64,000 nucleotides of DNA, from the NCBI GenBank assembly GCA_963721905.1, contig CAVRMF010000017.1, positions 48,472-112,471 on the forward strand, in the 5' to 3' direction. Shown here piece by piece: positions 46,292 through 54,969 of the stretch. The position numbers and the translations under genes were made by a program. How positions within the stretch are numbered: the first letter of the stretch is position 1; each line of letters starts with the position of its first letter. The notes under the pieces were generated by a model that did no database searches, was not told the origin of the DNA, and saw only the letters and a program-made list of their open reading frames with translations. Origin of the DNA: Roseiarcus sp963721905. GTDB lineage: Bacteria; Pseudomonadota; Alphaproteobacteria; Rhizobiales; Beijerinckiaceae.

Positions 46292-47524
46292 ATGAAATTG
46301 GACGCCGCCGGCTTCGCGCTGGCACTTGCGCTTGTCGCCGCTCCGGCGCTCGCGGACGACACGATCAAGATCGGCTATATCGATCCCCTCTCCGGGGGCG
46401 GCGCTTCGATCGGCGAGATCGGCCTGAAGACCTACCAATATCTCGCCGACGAGATCAACGCTTCCGGCGGCCTGCTCGGCAAGAAGGTCGAGATCGTCGC
46501 CTTCGACAACAAGACCAATCCGCAGGAGAGCCTGCTTCAGGCGCAAAAAGCCGCCGACCAGGGCATCCGCATCATCACCCAGGGCAACGGCTCCTCGGTG
46601 GCCGCGGCTTTGACCGACTGGGTCGGCAAATACAATGATCGCAACCCCGGCAAGGAGATCATCTATCTCAATTACGCCGCGGTCGATCCCGTGCTGACCA
46701 ACGACAAATGCTCCTACTGGCATTTTCGCTGGGACGCCAATTCCGACATCAAGATGGCCGCATTGACGAACTTCATGAAGGACCGGCCGAACATCAAGAA
46801 GATCTACCTCATCAATCAGGATTATTCCTTTGGGCAAGCGGTGCGCAAACAGGCGCTCGCCATGCTGAAGGAGAAGCGTCCGGACATCGAGATTGTCGGC
46901 GACGAATTGCATCCGCTGCTCAAGATCACCGATTTCTCCCCCTACATCGCCAAGATCAAGGCGTCCGGCGCCGATAGCGTGATCACTGGCAACTGGGGCC
47001 AGGACTTCGCGCTTCTCCTGAAGGCGGCGGCGGACGCGGGCCTGCAAGCCGACTGGTACACCTATTACGCCGGCGGCGCCGGCGGCCCTACGGCGATCAA
47101 ACAGACGGGGCTTGCGCATCGCGTCTTCCAGATCTCGGAGGGGGTCCCGAACTCCGCTCCCGAGGCGGCGCAAAAATGGGAGGCCGATTTTCGCGCCAAG
47201 CTCGGCGTGAGCCTTTTCTATCCGCGCGCGGTCAACGAAATGCGCATGCTCGCCAAGGCCGTCAACCAGGCCAAGAGCGATGATCCCAAGGCGCTGGCCG
47301 CCCAATTCGAGGGCATGACGGCGGAGGGTTTCGACGGCGACGAAATCACCATGCGCAAGGACGACCATCAGCTGTTTCAGGACATGTTCATCAGCAGTTT
47401 CGGCCCGCTCGACCCCGGCGCCAAATTCGACGAGGAAGGCACTGGCTGGGGCTGGAGGAAGGTCGGCGTAGTCCTCGCGAACGACACGGTCCTCCCGACG
47501 ACCTGCAAGATGGAGCGGCCCTGA
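46292..47524 (+). CDS. branched-chain-type ABC transporter substrate-binding protein
   Basis: Periplasmic binding protein of 410 residues from ATG 46292, with a Sec signal (MKLDAAGFALALALVAAPALADD). DTIKIGYIDPLSGGGASIGEIG (two runs) and ADEINASGGLLGKKVEIVAFDN (two runs) match the LivJ/LivK type (PF13458). The ribosome site GGGAGG precedes this ATG; the upstream ATG at 46277 lies inside the site region. Other members bind branched-chain amino acids, amides or aromatic acids; the ligand is not evident. A strong hairpin follows the gene before the permease genes. Confidence 0.92.
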   Translation: MKLDAAGFALALALVAAPALADDTIKIGYIDPLSGGGASIGEIGLKTYQYLADEINASGGLLGKKVEIVAFDNKTNPQESLLQAQKAADQGIRIITQGNGSSVAAALTDWVGKYNDRNPGKEIIYLNYAAVDPVLTNDKCSYWHFRWDANSDIKMAALTNFMKDRPNIKKIYLINQDYSFGQAVRKQALAMLKEKRPDIEIVGDELHPLLKITDFSPYIAKIKASGADSVITGNWGQDFALLLKAAADAGLQADWYTYYAGGAGGPTAIKQTGLAHRVFQISEGVPNSAPEAAQKWEADFRAKLGVSLFYPRAVNEMRMLAKAVNQAKSDDPKALAAQFEGMTAEGFDGDEITMRKDDHQLFQDMFISSFGPLDPGAKFDEEGTGWGWRKVGVVLANDTVLPTTCKMERP

Positions 47525-47537
47525 TCGTCTCGCGGGC

Positions 47538-47564
47538 CGACGGGGGCGCACCGCGCCCCCGTCG
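47538..47564 (+). terminator. intercistronic GC hairpin behind binding-protein gene
   Basis: CGACGGGGGCGC (47538-47549) and GCGCCCCCGTCG (47553-47564) form a perfect 12-base stem with a 3-base loop, 14 bases behind the binding-protein stop and 51 bases before the first permease start. No T-run follows. Such hairpins usually protect the upstream mRNA and reduce read-through, giving more binding protein than membrane subunit. Confidence 0.6.
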
Positions 47565-47614
47565 ACGCATAGGCGCGGCGTGGCGCGCGCCGATGCTCTA
47601 ACGGCCGGGCTCCG

Positions 47615-48550
47615 ATGCTGCAGCTCATCACGTTCTCGACGCTGAACGGCGTGCTCTACGGCATGCTGCTCTTCATGATGGCGAGCGGCCTCACGCTGAT
47701 CTTCAGCATGATGGGCGTGCTCAATTTCGCCCACGCGAGCTTCTACATGCTCGGCGCCTATTTCGGCTTCGAGATCAGCCGCCGGATCGGGTTTTGGCCC
47801 GGGCTCGTTCTGGCGCCGCTGATGGTCGGCGCGATCGGCGCGCTCGTCGAGCGCTACGGCCTCAGGCGCCTGCACCGGCGCGGCCACGTCTCCGAGCTCT
47901 TGTTCACCTTTGGGCTCGCCTTCGTCGTCGAAGAGCTGGTGCAGATGGTCTGGGGCAAATTGCCGGTCGACTACCGCGTGCCGCTTCAGCTCGACTTCGT
48001 GGCGTTTCGCCTGTTCGACACCACCTATCCCGCCTATCGCGTGTTCATGCTGCTCATAGCGATCGCGATGTTCGCGGCGCTGCTCGCCGTGCTGACTCGC
48101 ACGCGCGTCGGCTTGATCATTCAGGCCGCGCTGACCCATCCGGACATGGTGGCGATGCTCGGCCATAACGTGCCGAAGATCTTCATGCTGGTGTTCGGCG
48201 CCGGCGCGGCGCTTGCGGGCCTCGCGGGCGTCATCGCCGGTCCTGCGCTAGTCACACAGCCCGACATGGCGTCGCTGCTCGGCCCGATCCTCTTCGTCGT
48301 CATCGTCGTCGGCGGTCTGGGCTCGCTGACCGGCGCCTTCGTCGCCTCGCTCTTGATCGGTCTCGTGCAGACCTTCGCGGTGGCGATGAACTTTTCCCTC
48401 GCCGAAGTCCTGGGGCCGGTCGCGCCGCCGTTCCTCGGCGACCTCTGGAAGGTGACGATCGCCGAGCTTGCGCCTGTCGTGCCTTATCTCCTGCTCGTCC
48501 TCGTTCTCATCTTCCGCCCGACCGGCCTTATGGGCAGGCGCGAGTCATGA
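47615..48550 (+). CDS. livH: branched-chain amino acid-type ABC permease LivH
   Basis: Inner-membrane permease of 311 residues with about eight hydrophobic helices. The family start is LITFSTLNGVLYGMLLFMMASG (two runs), followed by GLTLIFSMMGVLNFAHASFYMLGAYFG (two runs), the standard LivH signature. It overlaps the LivM gene by four bases. Confidence 0.92.
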   Translation: MLQLITFSTLNGVLYGMLLFMMASGLTLIFSMMGVLNFAHASFYMLGAYFGFEISRRIGFWPGLVLAPLMVGAIGALVERYGLRRLHRRGHVSELLFTFGLAFVVEELVQMVWGKLPVDYRVPLQLDFVAFRLFDTTYPAYRVFMLLIAIAMFAALLAVLTRTRVGLIIQAALTHPDMVAMLGHNVPKIFMLVFGAGAALAGLAGVIAGPALVTQPDMASLLGPILFVVIVVGGLGSLTGAFVASLLIGLVQTFAVAMNFSLAEVLGPVAPPFLGDLWKVTIAELAPVVPYLLLVLVLIFRPTGLMGRRES

Positions 48551-49806
48551 CGTCGAGGCTCAGCGGGCTCGCGCCGTGGCTGGCCTTCGCCGTAATCCTC
48601 ATCGCCGCTCCCCGCGTTTTCCCGTCGCCGACCGCGCTGACGATGATGAGCCTCATGGGCGTCATGATCATTTTCGCCTTGTCCTATAATATGTTGCTGG
48701 GTCAGACGGGCCTGTTGTCGTTCGGACACGCCGTCTATTACGGGCTCGGCGGTTTCGTCGCGATCCACACGATGAACGCCGTCATCCACAACAAGCTCGG
48801 CGTGTCCATACCCGTCATTCCGCTGGTCGGTGGATTCGCCGGGCTCGTATTCGGCGTCCTCTTCGGACTCATCTCCACCCGTCGGGCAGGGCTCGTCTTC
48901 TCCATGATCTCGCTCGGCATCGGCGAGCTCGTCTCGTCGAGCTCGTTCATCCTGCGCACCTTCTTCGGCGGCGAAGAAGGGATCACAACCAACCGGGCGA
49001 AGCTCGCGCCGTTCTTCGGGCACAAGTTCGGTCCGCAGCTCGAGGTCTATTATCTGATCGCGGTCTGGTGCTTCGTTTGCGTGCTCGCGATGTACGCGCT
49101 GACGCTCACGCCGTTCGGGCGCATGTGCAACGCGGTGCGCGAGAATCCCGAGCGGGTCGAATTCGTTGGCTACTCGCCGCGGATGGTGCGCCTGATCGCT
49201 TTCTGTTTCGCGGCGTTTTTCGCCGGGATCGCGGGCGGGCTCGCGGCGATCAGTTTCGAGATCATGAACGCCCAGCAGCTCGGCGCGCAGCAGTCGAGCT
49301 TCGTCCTCCTGATGGCCTATATCGGCGGGGTCGGGTCGTTCGCCGGGCCAATCGCCGGCGCCGTGATCATCACCTTCCTGCAGATCATGCTCTCGGACAT
49401 CACCACCGCCTGGCAGCTCTATTTCGGCCTGATGTTCATCGCCGTCGTGATGTTCGCGCCCCAGGGCGTCGTCGGATGGACGATGATGCATCTTCAGGCT
49501 CTGCGCAGCGGAGGCGCATGGCGGCTCGCGCCTGCCTATGCCGCGGTCGGGCCGGCGCTGGTTGCGAGCGGCGCCGGCGCGATCATGATCATCGAACTCG
49601 CCAATCGGCAGCTCGCTGAGGCGCGCAGCGAAGGGTCGGCGATGCGGCTCTTCGGCTTCGACGTCGACGCTTCGACGCTGCCGCCCTGGATCGTCGCGGT
49701 CGCGCTGTTCGCTGCGGGGACCCTCCTCGTCTTGAGGCTTTGGCCGAGGGTCGGCGACGCCTGGGGCGCTGTCAATGCGCGCCTGCACTTTCGGGGCGAG
49801 GCATGA
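48547..49806 (+). CDS. livM: branched-chain amino acid-type ABC permease LivM
   Basis: Inner-membrane permease of 419 residues, longer than usual for LivM because of a C-terminal extension of about 90 residues (from about 49530) holding two more hydrophobic stretches (YAAVGPALVASGAGAIMIIE and WIVAVALFAAGTLLVLRLW). The core has LSYNMLLGQTGLLSFGHAVYYGLGG (two runs), the LivM signature. The extension may be an extra helical pair of unknown role. The gene overlaps livH at the start and livG at the end. Confidence 0.9.
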   Translation: MTSRLSGLAPWLAFAVILIAAPRVFPSPTALTMMSLMGVMIIFALSYNMLLGQTGLLSFGHAVYYGLGGFVAIHTMNAVIHNKLGVSIPVIPLVGGFAGLVFGVLFGLISTRRAGLVFSMISLGIGELVSSSSFILRTFFGGEEGITTNRAKLAPFFGHKFGPQLEVYYLIAVWCFVCVLAMYALTLTPFGRMCNAVRENPERVEFVGYSPRMVRLIAFCFAAFFAGIAGGLAAISFEIMNAQQLGAQQSSFVLLMAYIGGVGSFAGPIAGAVIITFLQIMLSDITTAWQLYFGLMFIAVVMFAPQGVVGWTMMHLQALRSGGAWRLAPAYAAVGPALVASGAGAIMIIELANRQLAEARSEGSAMRLFGFDVDASTLPPWIVAVALFAAGTLLVLRLWPRVGDAWGAVNARLHFRGEA

Positions 49807-50552
49807 GCGCGGCGCTTTCGCTCCTCGAGCTTCGCAAGAGTTTCGGCCCGGTGCAGATCATCCGCGGCGTCTCGCTCGATATCGCCGAGGGCGAGCGGCA
49901 CGCGATCATCGGGCCGAATGGCGCCGGCAAATCGACGCTGTTCAACCTCGTCAGCGGCCGCATCCGGCCGAGCTCGGGCGAAGTGCGCCTTCATGGCCAG
50001 CCGATCACCGGGCTCTCGCCGTTCGAGATCAATCGCCGCGGCCTGTCGCGCAGCTTCCAGATCACCAACATCTTTCCAAAAATGTCGGTCGAGGAGAATC
50101 TGCGCTGCGCTGCGCTCTGGTCGCTCGGCTACAAATATGCGTTCTGGACCTCGATCGAACGGCTCAGCGACGTCCGCGAACGGGCCGAATGGCTGATGGA
50201 GCGCGTGGGCCTGACCTCGCGCCGCCATGTGCCGGCGGGCGTGCTCAGCTACGCCGAGCAGCGGGCGCTGGAGATCGGCGTGACGATCGGCGGCAGCGCC
50301 GACGTGGTGTTGCTCGACGAGCCGACGGCGGGGATGAACAACAGCGAAACCGAACAGGCGGTCGCCCTCATCCGCAAGGTGACGGAAGGCAAGACGCTCG
50401 TCATGGTCGAGCACGACATGGGCGTCGTCTTCAGCCTGGCCGACCGCATCTCCGTACTCGTTTACGGTCAGATCATCGCCAGCGACACGCCCGAGCGCAT
50501 CCGCGAGAACTCGGCCGTGCGCGAAGCCTATCTCGGCGAGGCGGGCGCCTGA
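49803..50552 (+). CDS. livG: branched-chain amino acid-type ABC ATPase LivG
   Basis: ATPase of 249 residues with Walker A GPNGAGKST and Q-loop region SFQITNIFPKMSV. The signature reads LSYAEQRALEIG, a known LivG variant of LSGGQ, and Walker B is VVLLDEPTAGMN. The C-terminus carries the YLGEAGA end of LivG proteins. It starts in the ATGA overlap with livM and ends one base before the livF start codon begins (TGATG). Confidence 0.92.
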   Translation: MSAALSLLELRKSFGPVQIIRGVSLDIAEGERHAIIGPNGAGKSTLFNLVSGRIRPSSGEVRLHGQPITGLSPFEINRRGLSRSFQITNIFPKMSVEENLRCAALWSLGYKYAFWTSIERLSDVRERAEWLMERVGLTSRRHVPAGVLSYAEQRALEIGVTIGGSADVVLLDEPTAGMNNSETEQAVALIRKVTEGKTLVMVEHDMGVVFSLADRISVLVYGQIIASDTPERIRENSAVREAYLGEAGA

Positions 50553-51259
50553 TGCGGGCGCCGCTGCTCGAAGTCGCGGGCCTCGAGGCCTATTACGGCA
50601 AGAGCCATATCCTGCACGGCGTCACGTTCCATGTCGGCGAAGGCGAGATCGTTGGCCTCCTCGGACGCAACGGCGTCGGCCGCTCGACGACGGTCAAGGC
50701 GATCATGGGCGACGTCCCGCCGCTTGGCTCGATCCGCTTCCGCGGCGAAGAGATCGCTGGCTTAAAGCCGCATCAGACGGCGCTGAAGGGGCTGGGCTAC
50801 GTCCCCGAAACCCGCGACATTTTTCCCGGCCTCTCGGTGCGGCAGAACCTGCAGCTCGGCGAGAAGGCGGGCAAGACCGGCGGCCGCTGGGCGATGGACG
50901 ACATGTTCCGCATGTTCCCGCAGCTCGAGGAGCGCGCCGACATGCGGGCGGGCGTGCTTTCCGGCGGCGAGCAGCAGATGCTGACGATCTGCCGCACGCT
51001 GATGGGCGACCCGGACCTCGTCATGATCGACGAGCCGACGGAAGGCCTTTCGCCGATGATGGTCGAGCATGTCGGGCGCCTGCTCGAGGAGATCGCGAGG
51101 CGCGGCGTCGCCATCCTGCTGATCGAGCAGAAGCTGACGATTGCGCTGAAGATCGCGCATCGGCTCTATGTCATGGGCCACGGGAAAATCGTCTACGAAG
51201 GCACGTCGACGGAGCTCGCGGCGGCCGCAGACATCCGCAAGGAATGGCTGGAAGTCTAA
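50552..51259 (+). CDS. livF: branched-chain amino acid-type ABC ATPase LivF with Arg in Walker A
   Basis: ATPase of 235 residues. The P-loop reads GRNGVGRSTT, with arginine where the catalytic lysine of Walker A normally stands; LivF proteins of some proteobacteria share this GR form. The signature is LSGGEQQMLTICR and Walker B LVMIDEPTEGLSP, with the switch His replaced by a Gln in LIEQK. It is the last gene of the operon and a terminator hairpin follows. If the lysine is truly absent, hydrolysis may depend chiefly on the LivG-containing site. Confidence 0.9.
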   Translation: MRAPLLEVAGLEAYYGKSHILHGVTFHVGEGEIVGLLGRNGVGRSTTVKAIMGDVPPLGSIRFRGEEIAGLKPHQTALKGLGYVPETRDIFPGLSVRQNLQLGEKAGKTGGRWAMDDMFRMFPQLEERADMRAGVLSGGEQQMLTICRTLMGDPDLVMIDEPTEGLSPMMVEHVGRLLEEIARRGVAILLIEQKLTIALKIAHRLYVMGHGKIVYEGTSTELAAAADIRKEWLEV

Positions 51260-51306
51260 AGGGGAGGGGGAACCTGTCCAGCGTCGATTCGGCCGTCGGT
51301 TCGCCG

Positions 51307-51332
51307 TCGCGATCGTCCCATCGCGATCTTTT
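51307..51332 (+). terminator. terminator-like hairpin behind livF
   Basis: TCGCGAT (51307-51313) and ATCGCGA (51320-51326) form a perfect 7-base stem with a 6-base loop, followed by TCTTTT. It lies 48 bases after the livF stop and just before the convergent cyclase gene. It fits an intrinsic terminator for the Liv operon. Confidence 0.5.
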
Positions 51333-51341
51333 CCGGGCAGG

Positions 51342-52289
51342 CTACAGGATTGCGATCGGCCGGCCCGGCGACCCGGTGGCCCCGACGATAGGCAGCGGCA
51401 CGAATACATAGACGAAGACGTAAGCGCTCCGCGCCGCCAATCCCTCGAATGTCATCCCCTCGTGGAGATAAATTCCATGCTTCATGATGAGATGTTGGTG
51501 GCACGGATGGAACTCTTTGGGATCGGCCGGCGGCACGACGTCGACAGCGAAGTTGTCGGCGCCGACGACTGACACCTGCTTGTCGGCAAACCAGCGCGCG
51601 CATTCGAGCCCGATCCCGGGCGCGCCGTCATAGAAGGTGGCGGCCTCGTCATGCCAGCGCGTTCCGTGACCCGTCCGCACGAAGACCGCGTCGCCCGGAG
51701 TGATCACGTCCTCGCCCACATTCTGGCGATCGAGACAGTCCTTGAGGTCGGCGAGTTTGATCTCCTCGCCGACGTCGAGCACGCGCCCTTTCAATCCCTG
51801 GACGTCGAAGAGGATTCCGCGCGTGAAAAATGGCGGCGCGTTCTCGATGCCGAGCCTTTTCAGCCCGTAGGGCGACCACATGTCGCTGAGCCGGTTGCCG
51901 TTGTAGAAGAGCATATTCGTCCTGTCGCCATTGGCCCCGCACTGACACCCCAGATGGCCGAGAGCGTCCATATGAGTCCCGATCTGACCGATCTCGGTGC
52001 TGACGAACTCGTCGTTCCAGATGGTCCGGCTCACTTCGCCGTAGGGTCCGCCGGTTGGTCCGCCCGGCATGCGCAAGGCGAAAGCGCGCCCCGGAGCGAG
52101 CGGCATCGTCGCTTCATAGGGGCGTCCAAGACTGACGATTTCGCCGGTCCTGATCATGCGGCTCGCCTCGAGCACCTTCGCGGCGTTCATGAGGTTTCCG
52201 GCGCCGCGTTGGTCGTCCGGGCCCCAACGAGAGGGCCGCCAGTCGAGCCCGCGGGTCGGGTCGTCATCGTTCTTTTTCGGTTCCGTCAT
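51342..52289 (-). CDS. cyclase-family metal-dependent hydrolase
   Basis: Protein of 315 residues in the cyclase / kynurenine-formamidase-type family (PF04199). The metal motif is IGTHMDALGHLG (a HxxxDxxxH-type signature), with RTGHGTRW and CHQHLIMKHGIYLHEG (histidine-rich) further on. Members hydrolyse N-formylkynurenine, lactones or act as imidases. It is the last gene of the LacI-led sugar-transport operon; its ATG overlaps the permease stop by ATGA, so it probably acts on the imported compound. Confidence 0.87.
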   Translation of the reverse strand: MTEPKKNDDDPTRGLDWRPSRWGPDDQRGAGNLMNAAKVLEASRMIRTGEIVSLGRPYEATMPLAPGRAFALRMPGGPTGGPYGEVSRTIWNDEFVSTEIGQIGTHMDALGHLGCQCGANGDRTNMLFYNGNRLSDMWSPYGLKRLGIENAPPFFTRGILFDVQGLKGRVLDVGEEIKLADLKDCLDRQNVGEDVITPGDAVFVRTGHGTRWHDEAATFYDGAPGIGLECARWFADKQVSVVGADNFAVDVVPPADPKEFHPCHQHLIMKHGIYLHEGMTFEGLAARSAYVFVYVFVPLPIVGATGSPGRPIAIL

Positions 52290-53332
52290 CGGCGGAGTTC
52301 CTGCGGTTGTTTGGACTCGGCGCGGGCGGCCAAATCGGCCGCCCGGTCAGCCTCGCTGCCGCGCTCCGTTCGCCGGCGCGAGGCCTGGACTGCAAGACCG
52401 ACGGCAAGAATGAGCATCGAACCGTTGAATAAAGGCTCGACAAAGAACGGCGCCCCAAGCTGATTCAGGCCCGCGACAGTGACCGCAAGAACAGACACTG
52501 CAAGAACCGTCCCCCAGACGTTGACGCGTCCCGGTCGAATCGAAGTGGCGCCCAGCAGCGCCGCGGTGAAGGCAGGCAGGAGATATTCCTGCCCGACCGA
52601 ACTTTGCCCGATCTGGAGCTGCGACTGCAGGACAATCCCGGCGAATGACGCGAGCATCCCTGCCGCCACGAAGCCCAGCGTGACATAACGTCTCGCCGAA
52701 ATCCCGTTCAGCTCCGCGGCGCGGGGGCTTGAGCCAAGAACGTAGAGATATCGCCCGAGAGGCAGGTACTCGAAGGCGATCCAGAGGCAGAGACTGACGA
52801 TCAGCGTATAGATCGCCGGCAAGGGCACGATTCCGATGCTTCCGGAAATCGCCAGGAACTCCGGCGGCAGATTGGCGAGCACTTGCTGCCCGCCCGTGTA
52901 CCAGGCGTTGAGACCGTAAAGGACGGTGCCGGTGCCGAGAGTCGCGATGAACGAATTGATCCTGACCCGCGTGACGAGGACGCCATTCACCAGACCGACC
53001 GTCGCGCCCATGAGGAGCACGACGAGGACTGCCGCCCACCATGGCAGACCCTGGCCCTGCAGGCCGATCGCCAACACCTGCGAAATGCCGAGATTGAACC
53101 CCGCCGACAAGTCGAAATGATTGGCCGTCATCGGAATGAACACGGCCAGCGCGAGCAGCGCCTGAACCGATTTGTTGTTGAGAATCGACCGGATGTTGAA
53201 GAGCGTCGGAAAAGTGTCCGGTCTGAGGAGCGAAAACACGATCAGCAACAGAATCAAGAGGACGAGCAGCCCCCACACGGAGATTGCGCGGGTGATCGCC
53301 GGCCCGACGTACCTCTGCGAAACGTCGCTCAT
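52286..53332 (-). CDS. sugar ABC transporter permease (RbsC family)
   Basis: Inner-membrane permease of 348 residues with around nine helices. The family marker AGFNLGISQVLAIGLQGQGL follows HFDLSAG, where RbsC/XylH permeases have the same type of block, and FIATLGTGTVLYGLNAWYTGG (two runs) comes later. The tail after residue 320 is charged. It overlaps the cyclase gene and lies 25 bases after the ATPase gene. Confidence 0.9.
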   Translation of the reverse strand: MSDVSQRYVGPAITRAISVWGLLVLLILLLIVFSLLRPDTFPTLFNIRSILNNKSVQALLALAVFIPMTANHFDLSAGFNLGISQVLAIGLQGQGLPWWAAVLVVLLMGATVGLVNGVLVTRVRINSFIATLGTGTVLYGLNAWYTGGQQVLANLPPEFLAISGSIGIVPLPAIYTLIVSLCLWIAFEYLPLGRYLYVLGSSPRAAELNGISARRYVTLGFVAAGMLASFAGIVLQSQLQIGQSSVGQEYLLPAFTAALLGATSIRPGRVNVWGTVLAVSVLAVTVAGLNQLGAPFFVEPLFNGSMLILAVGLAVQASRRRTERGSEADRAADLAARAESKQPQELRR

Positions 53333-53356
53333 TCGCGAGCTCCTGCGAAGTGTCCT

Positions 53357-54875
53357 TCAGCCCCGCCCGACGCGTCCGAGGTCAGGCGGGCGATCGTCGA
53401 GCTCATCGCGCGGAATTTCCGAGACGACCACGCCGCGGCTGAAAACCAGCGCGCGATGACAGATGCGCTCCACCTCTTCGAAATCGGAAGAGAGGAGGAG
53501 CGCGGCCAGTCCTTCCCGCAAGGATTGCTGCAGCAGATGATAAATCTCCGCCTTTGAACCGACGTCGACGCCGATGGTCGGCTCTTCGAGAACAAGGACG
53601 CGCACGCGCGCCTCCATCCAACGCGCAAGCACGACCTTTTGCTGGTTGCCGCCGCTGAGCGTGGCGATGGCGCGTTCGGGGTCCTGCGGCTTCACTGAAA
53701 ATCGCTTGAGCACGACCTGGCAGTTCGCCAGTTCGTCGCGGCGCCAGACGGGACTAAGGACAGATCGCCCCGTCGCGACCGGATTGATGTAGACGTTTTC
53801 TCGGACCGACATGTTGGCGGCGATGCTTTCTTCGGCTCGTCGGCTGGATACAAACCCGATCTCTTTGCGCATGGCGTCCGCCGGGTCCGTTGGATTGACG
53901 AGCCGGCCGTCCAGGGAAACGTGACCAGCCAATAACGGGATCTGGCCAAAGATCGCCCTGCCGATCGTGTGATGCCCTGCGCCACGCAAACCAACGAGAC
54001 CGAGCGTTTCCCCGGCCGCGACGGCGAACGACACAGGCCCAACGGCCTGAGCGACAGCCCCGTCGACGGCCAGGACAATGCGTTCCGACGCGGGGGCCGG
54101 CCTGACATAGGCGTCGCTCATTGAGCGGCCTACGATCTTCTCGACCAGATCGTCAGGAGACGTATCCCCGACCCGCATCGTCGCAACCCGCCGTCCGTCG
54201 CGAAGCACGGTCACACGGTCGGCGATCCGGAACACCTCGTCGAGACGATGGGTGACATAAATGATGCCAATCCCGCTCGAACGAAGCCGCCGCAAGGCTT
54301 CGATGAGGCGGCTGACATCCGCCTCCGGCAAGGCGGCCGTCGGCTCGTCGAGAACGAGGATGTCGGATTTCATCGCGAGGGCCCGCCCGATTGCGACGAG
54401 CGAGCGCTCCGCGGCGGCGAGCTTTGAAACCGGGACGTCCGGATCAATGTCGCTTCCGATCGTCGCCAGCGCATGCCTCGCCGCCTGCCGCACCTCGCGC
54501 CACGATATGAGTCCAAAGCGGTCCCGCGGATACCCGCTCTGGACGGCCACATTCTCCGCGACTGTCATCCAGTCGACGAGCCCGAGATCCTGATGGATGA
54601 ACGTGATCGGCAACCAATCGACGCCCGAGCGCGGAGGGCGATCATCGAAGCTGATCGTCCCCGAGTTCGGCGCTGTAGACGCCCGCCAGGATCTTGATCA
54701 GCGTCGACTTGCCGGCGCCGTTCTGGCCAAGCAAGGCGTGGACTTCCCCACGGCGAACATCGAAATCGACGCCGTCGAGCGCGAGCGTTCCGGTGAAGCG
54801 CTTCGTCAGCCCCGACACCTTGAGAAGCTGTTCAGACCTCGCCCCGCTTGCTGCGAGCGAACTCGCCTGGGTCAT
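53357..54875 (-). CDS. sugar ABC transporter ATPase (RbsA family), one frame change
   Basis: Tandem-domain ATPase of about 500 residues. The start is ATG 54875 (MTQASSLAAS). The first domain has Walker A GQNGAGKST and GVYSAELG, then an extra G in a run of four (54659-54662) shifts the frame; in the corrected frame TISFDDRPP and THIHQDLGL-type residues (ITFIHQDLGLVDWMTV) continue to Walker B VLVLDEPTAALPE. The second domain has the family's degenerate P-loop (LVGLRGAGHHTIG), the signature LSGGNQQKVVLARW and EEPTIGVDVGSK. Without the shift the protein is normal, so the break is probably a homopolymer error. Confidence 0.85.
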
Positions 54876-54931
54876 CGAACGCAAGCCTTGCTAGTTGGAC
54901 AAAATTCGCCTGCGCCGATCGACGAAGGCGC

Positions 54932-54960
54932 CGCCGGCCGATGACGAGCATCGGCCGGCG
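54932..54960 (-). terminator. intercistronic GC hairpin behind sugar-binding protein gene
   Basis: CGCCGGCCGATG (54932-54943) and CATCGGCCGGCG (54949-54960) form a perfect 12-base stem with a 5-base loop, 10 bases behind the binding-protein stop on the minus strand and 57 bases before the ATPase start. There is no T-run. It matches the layout at 47538 and 62119. Confidence 0.6.
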
Positions 54961-54969
54961 ACCCGGGGG

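Noticed and set aside
46250..48166. Minus-strand frame of 638 residues opposite the Liv binding-protein and permease genes
   Set aside because: It mirrors the codon pattern of LivK/LivH, which are certain; no motif in the minus-strand product.
48484..49788. Minus-strand frame of 434 residues opposite LivM
   Set aside because: Charged, repetitive and motif-free, a shadow of the high-GC LivM codons.
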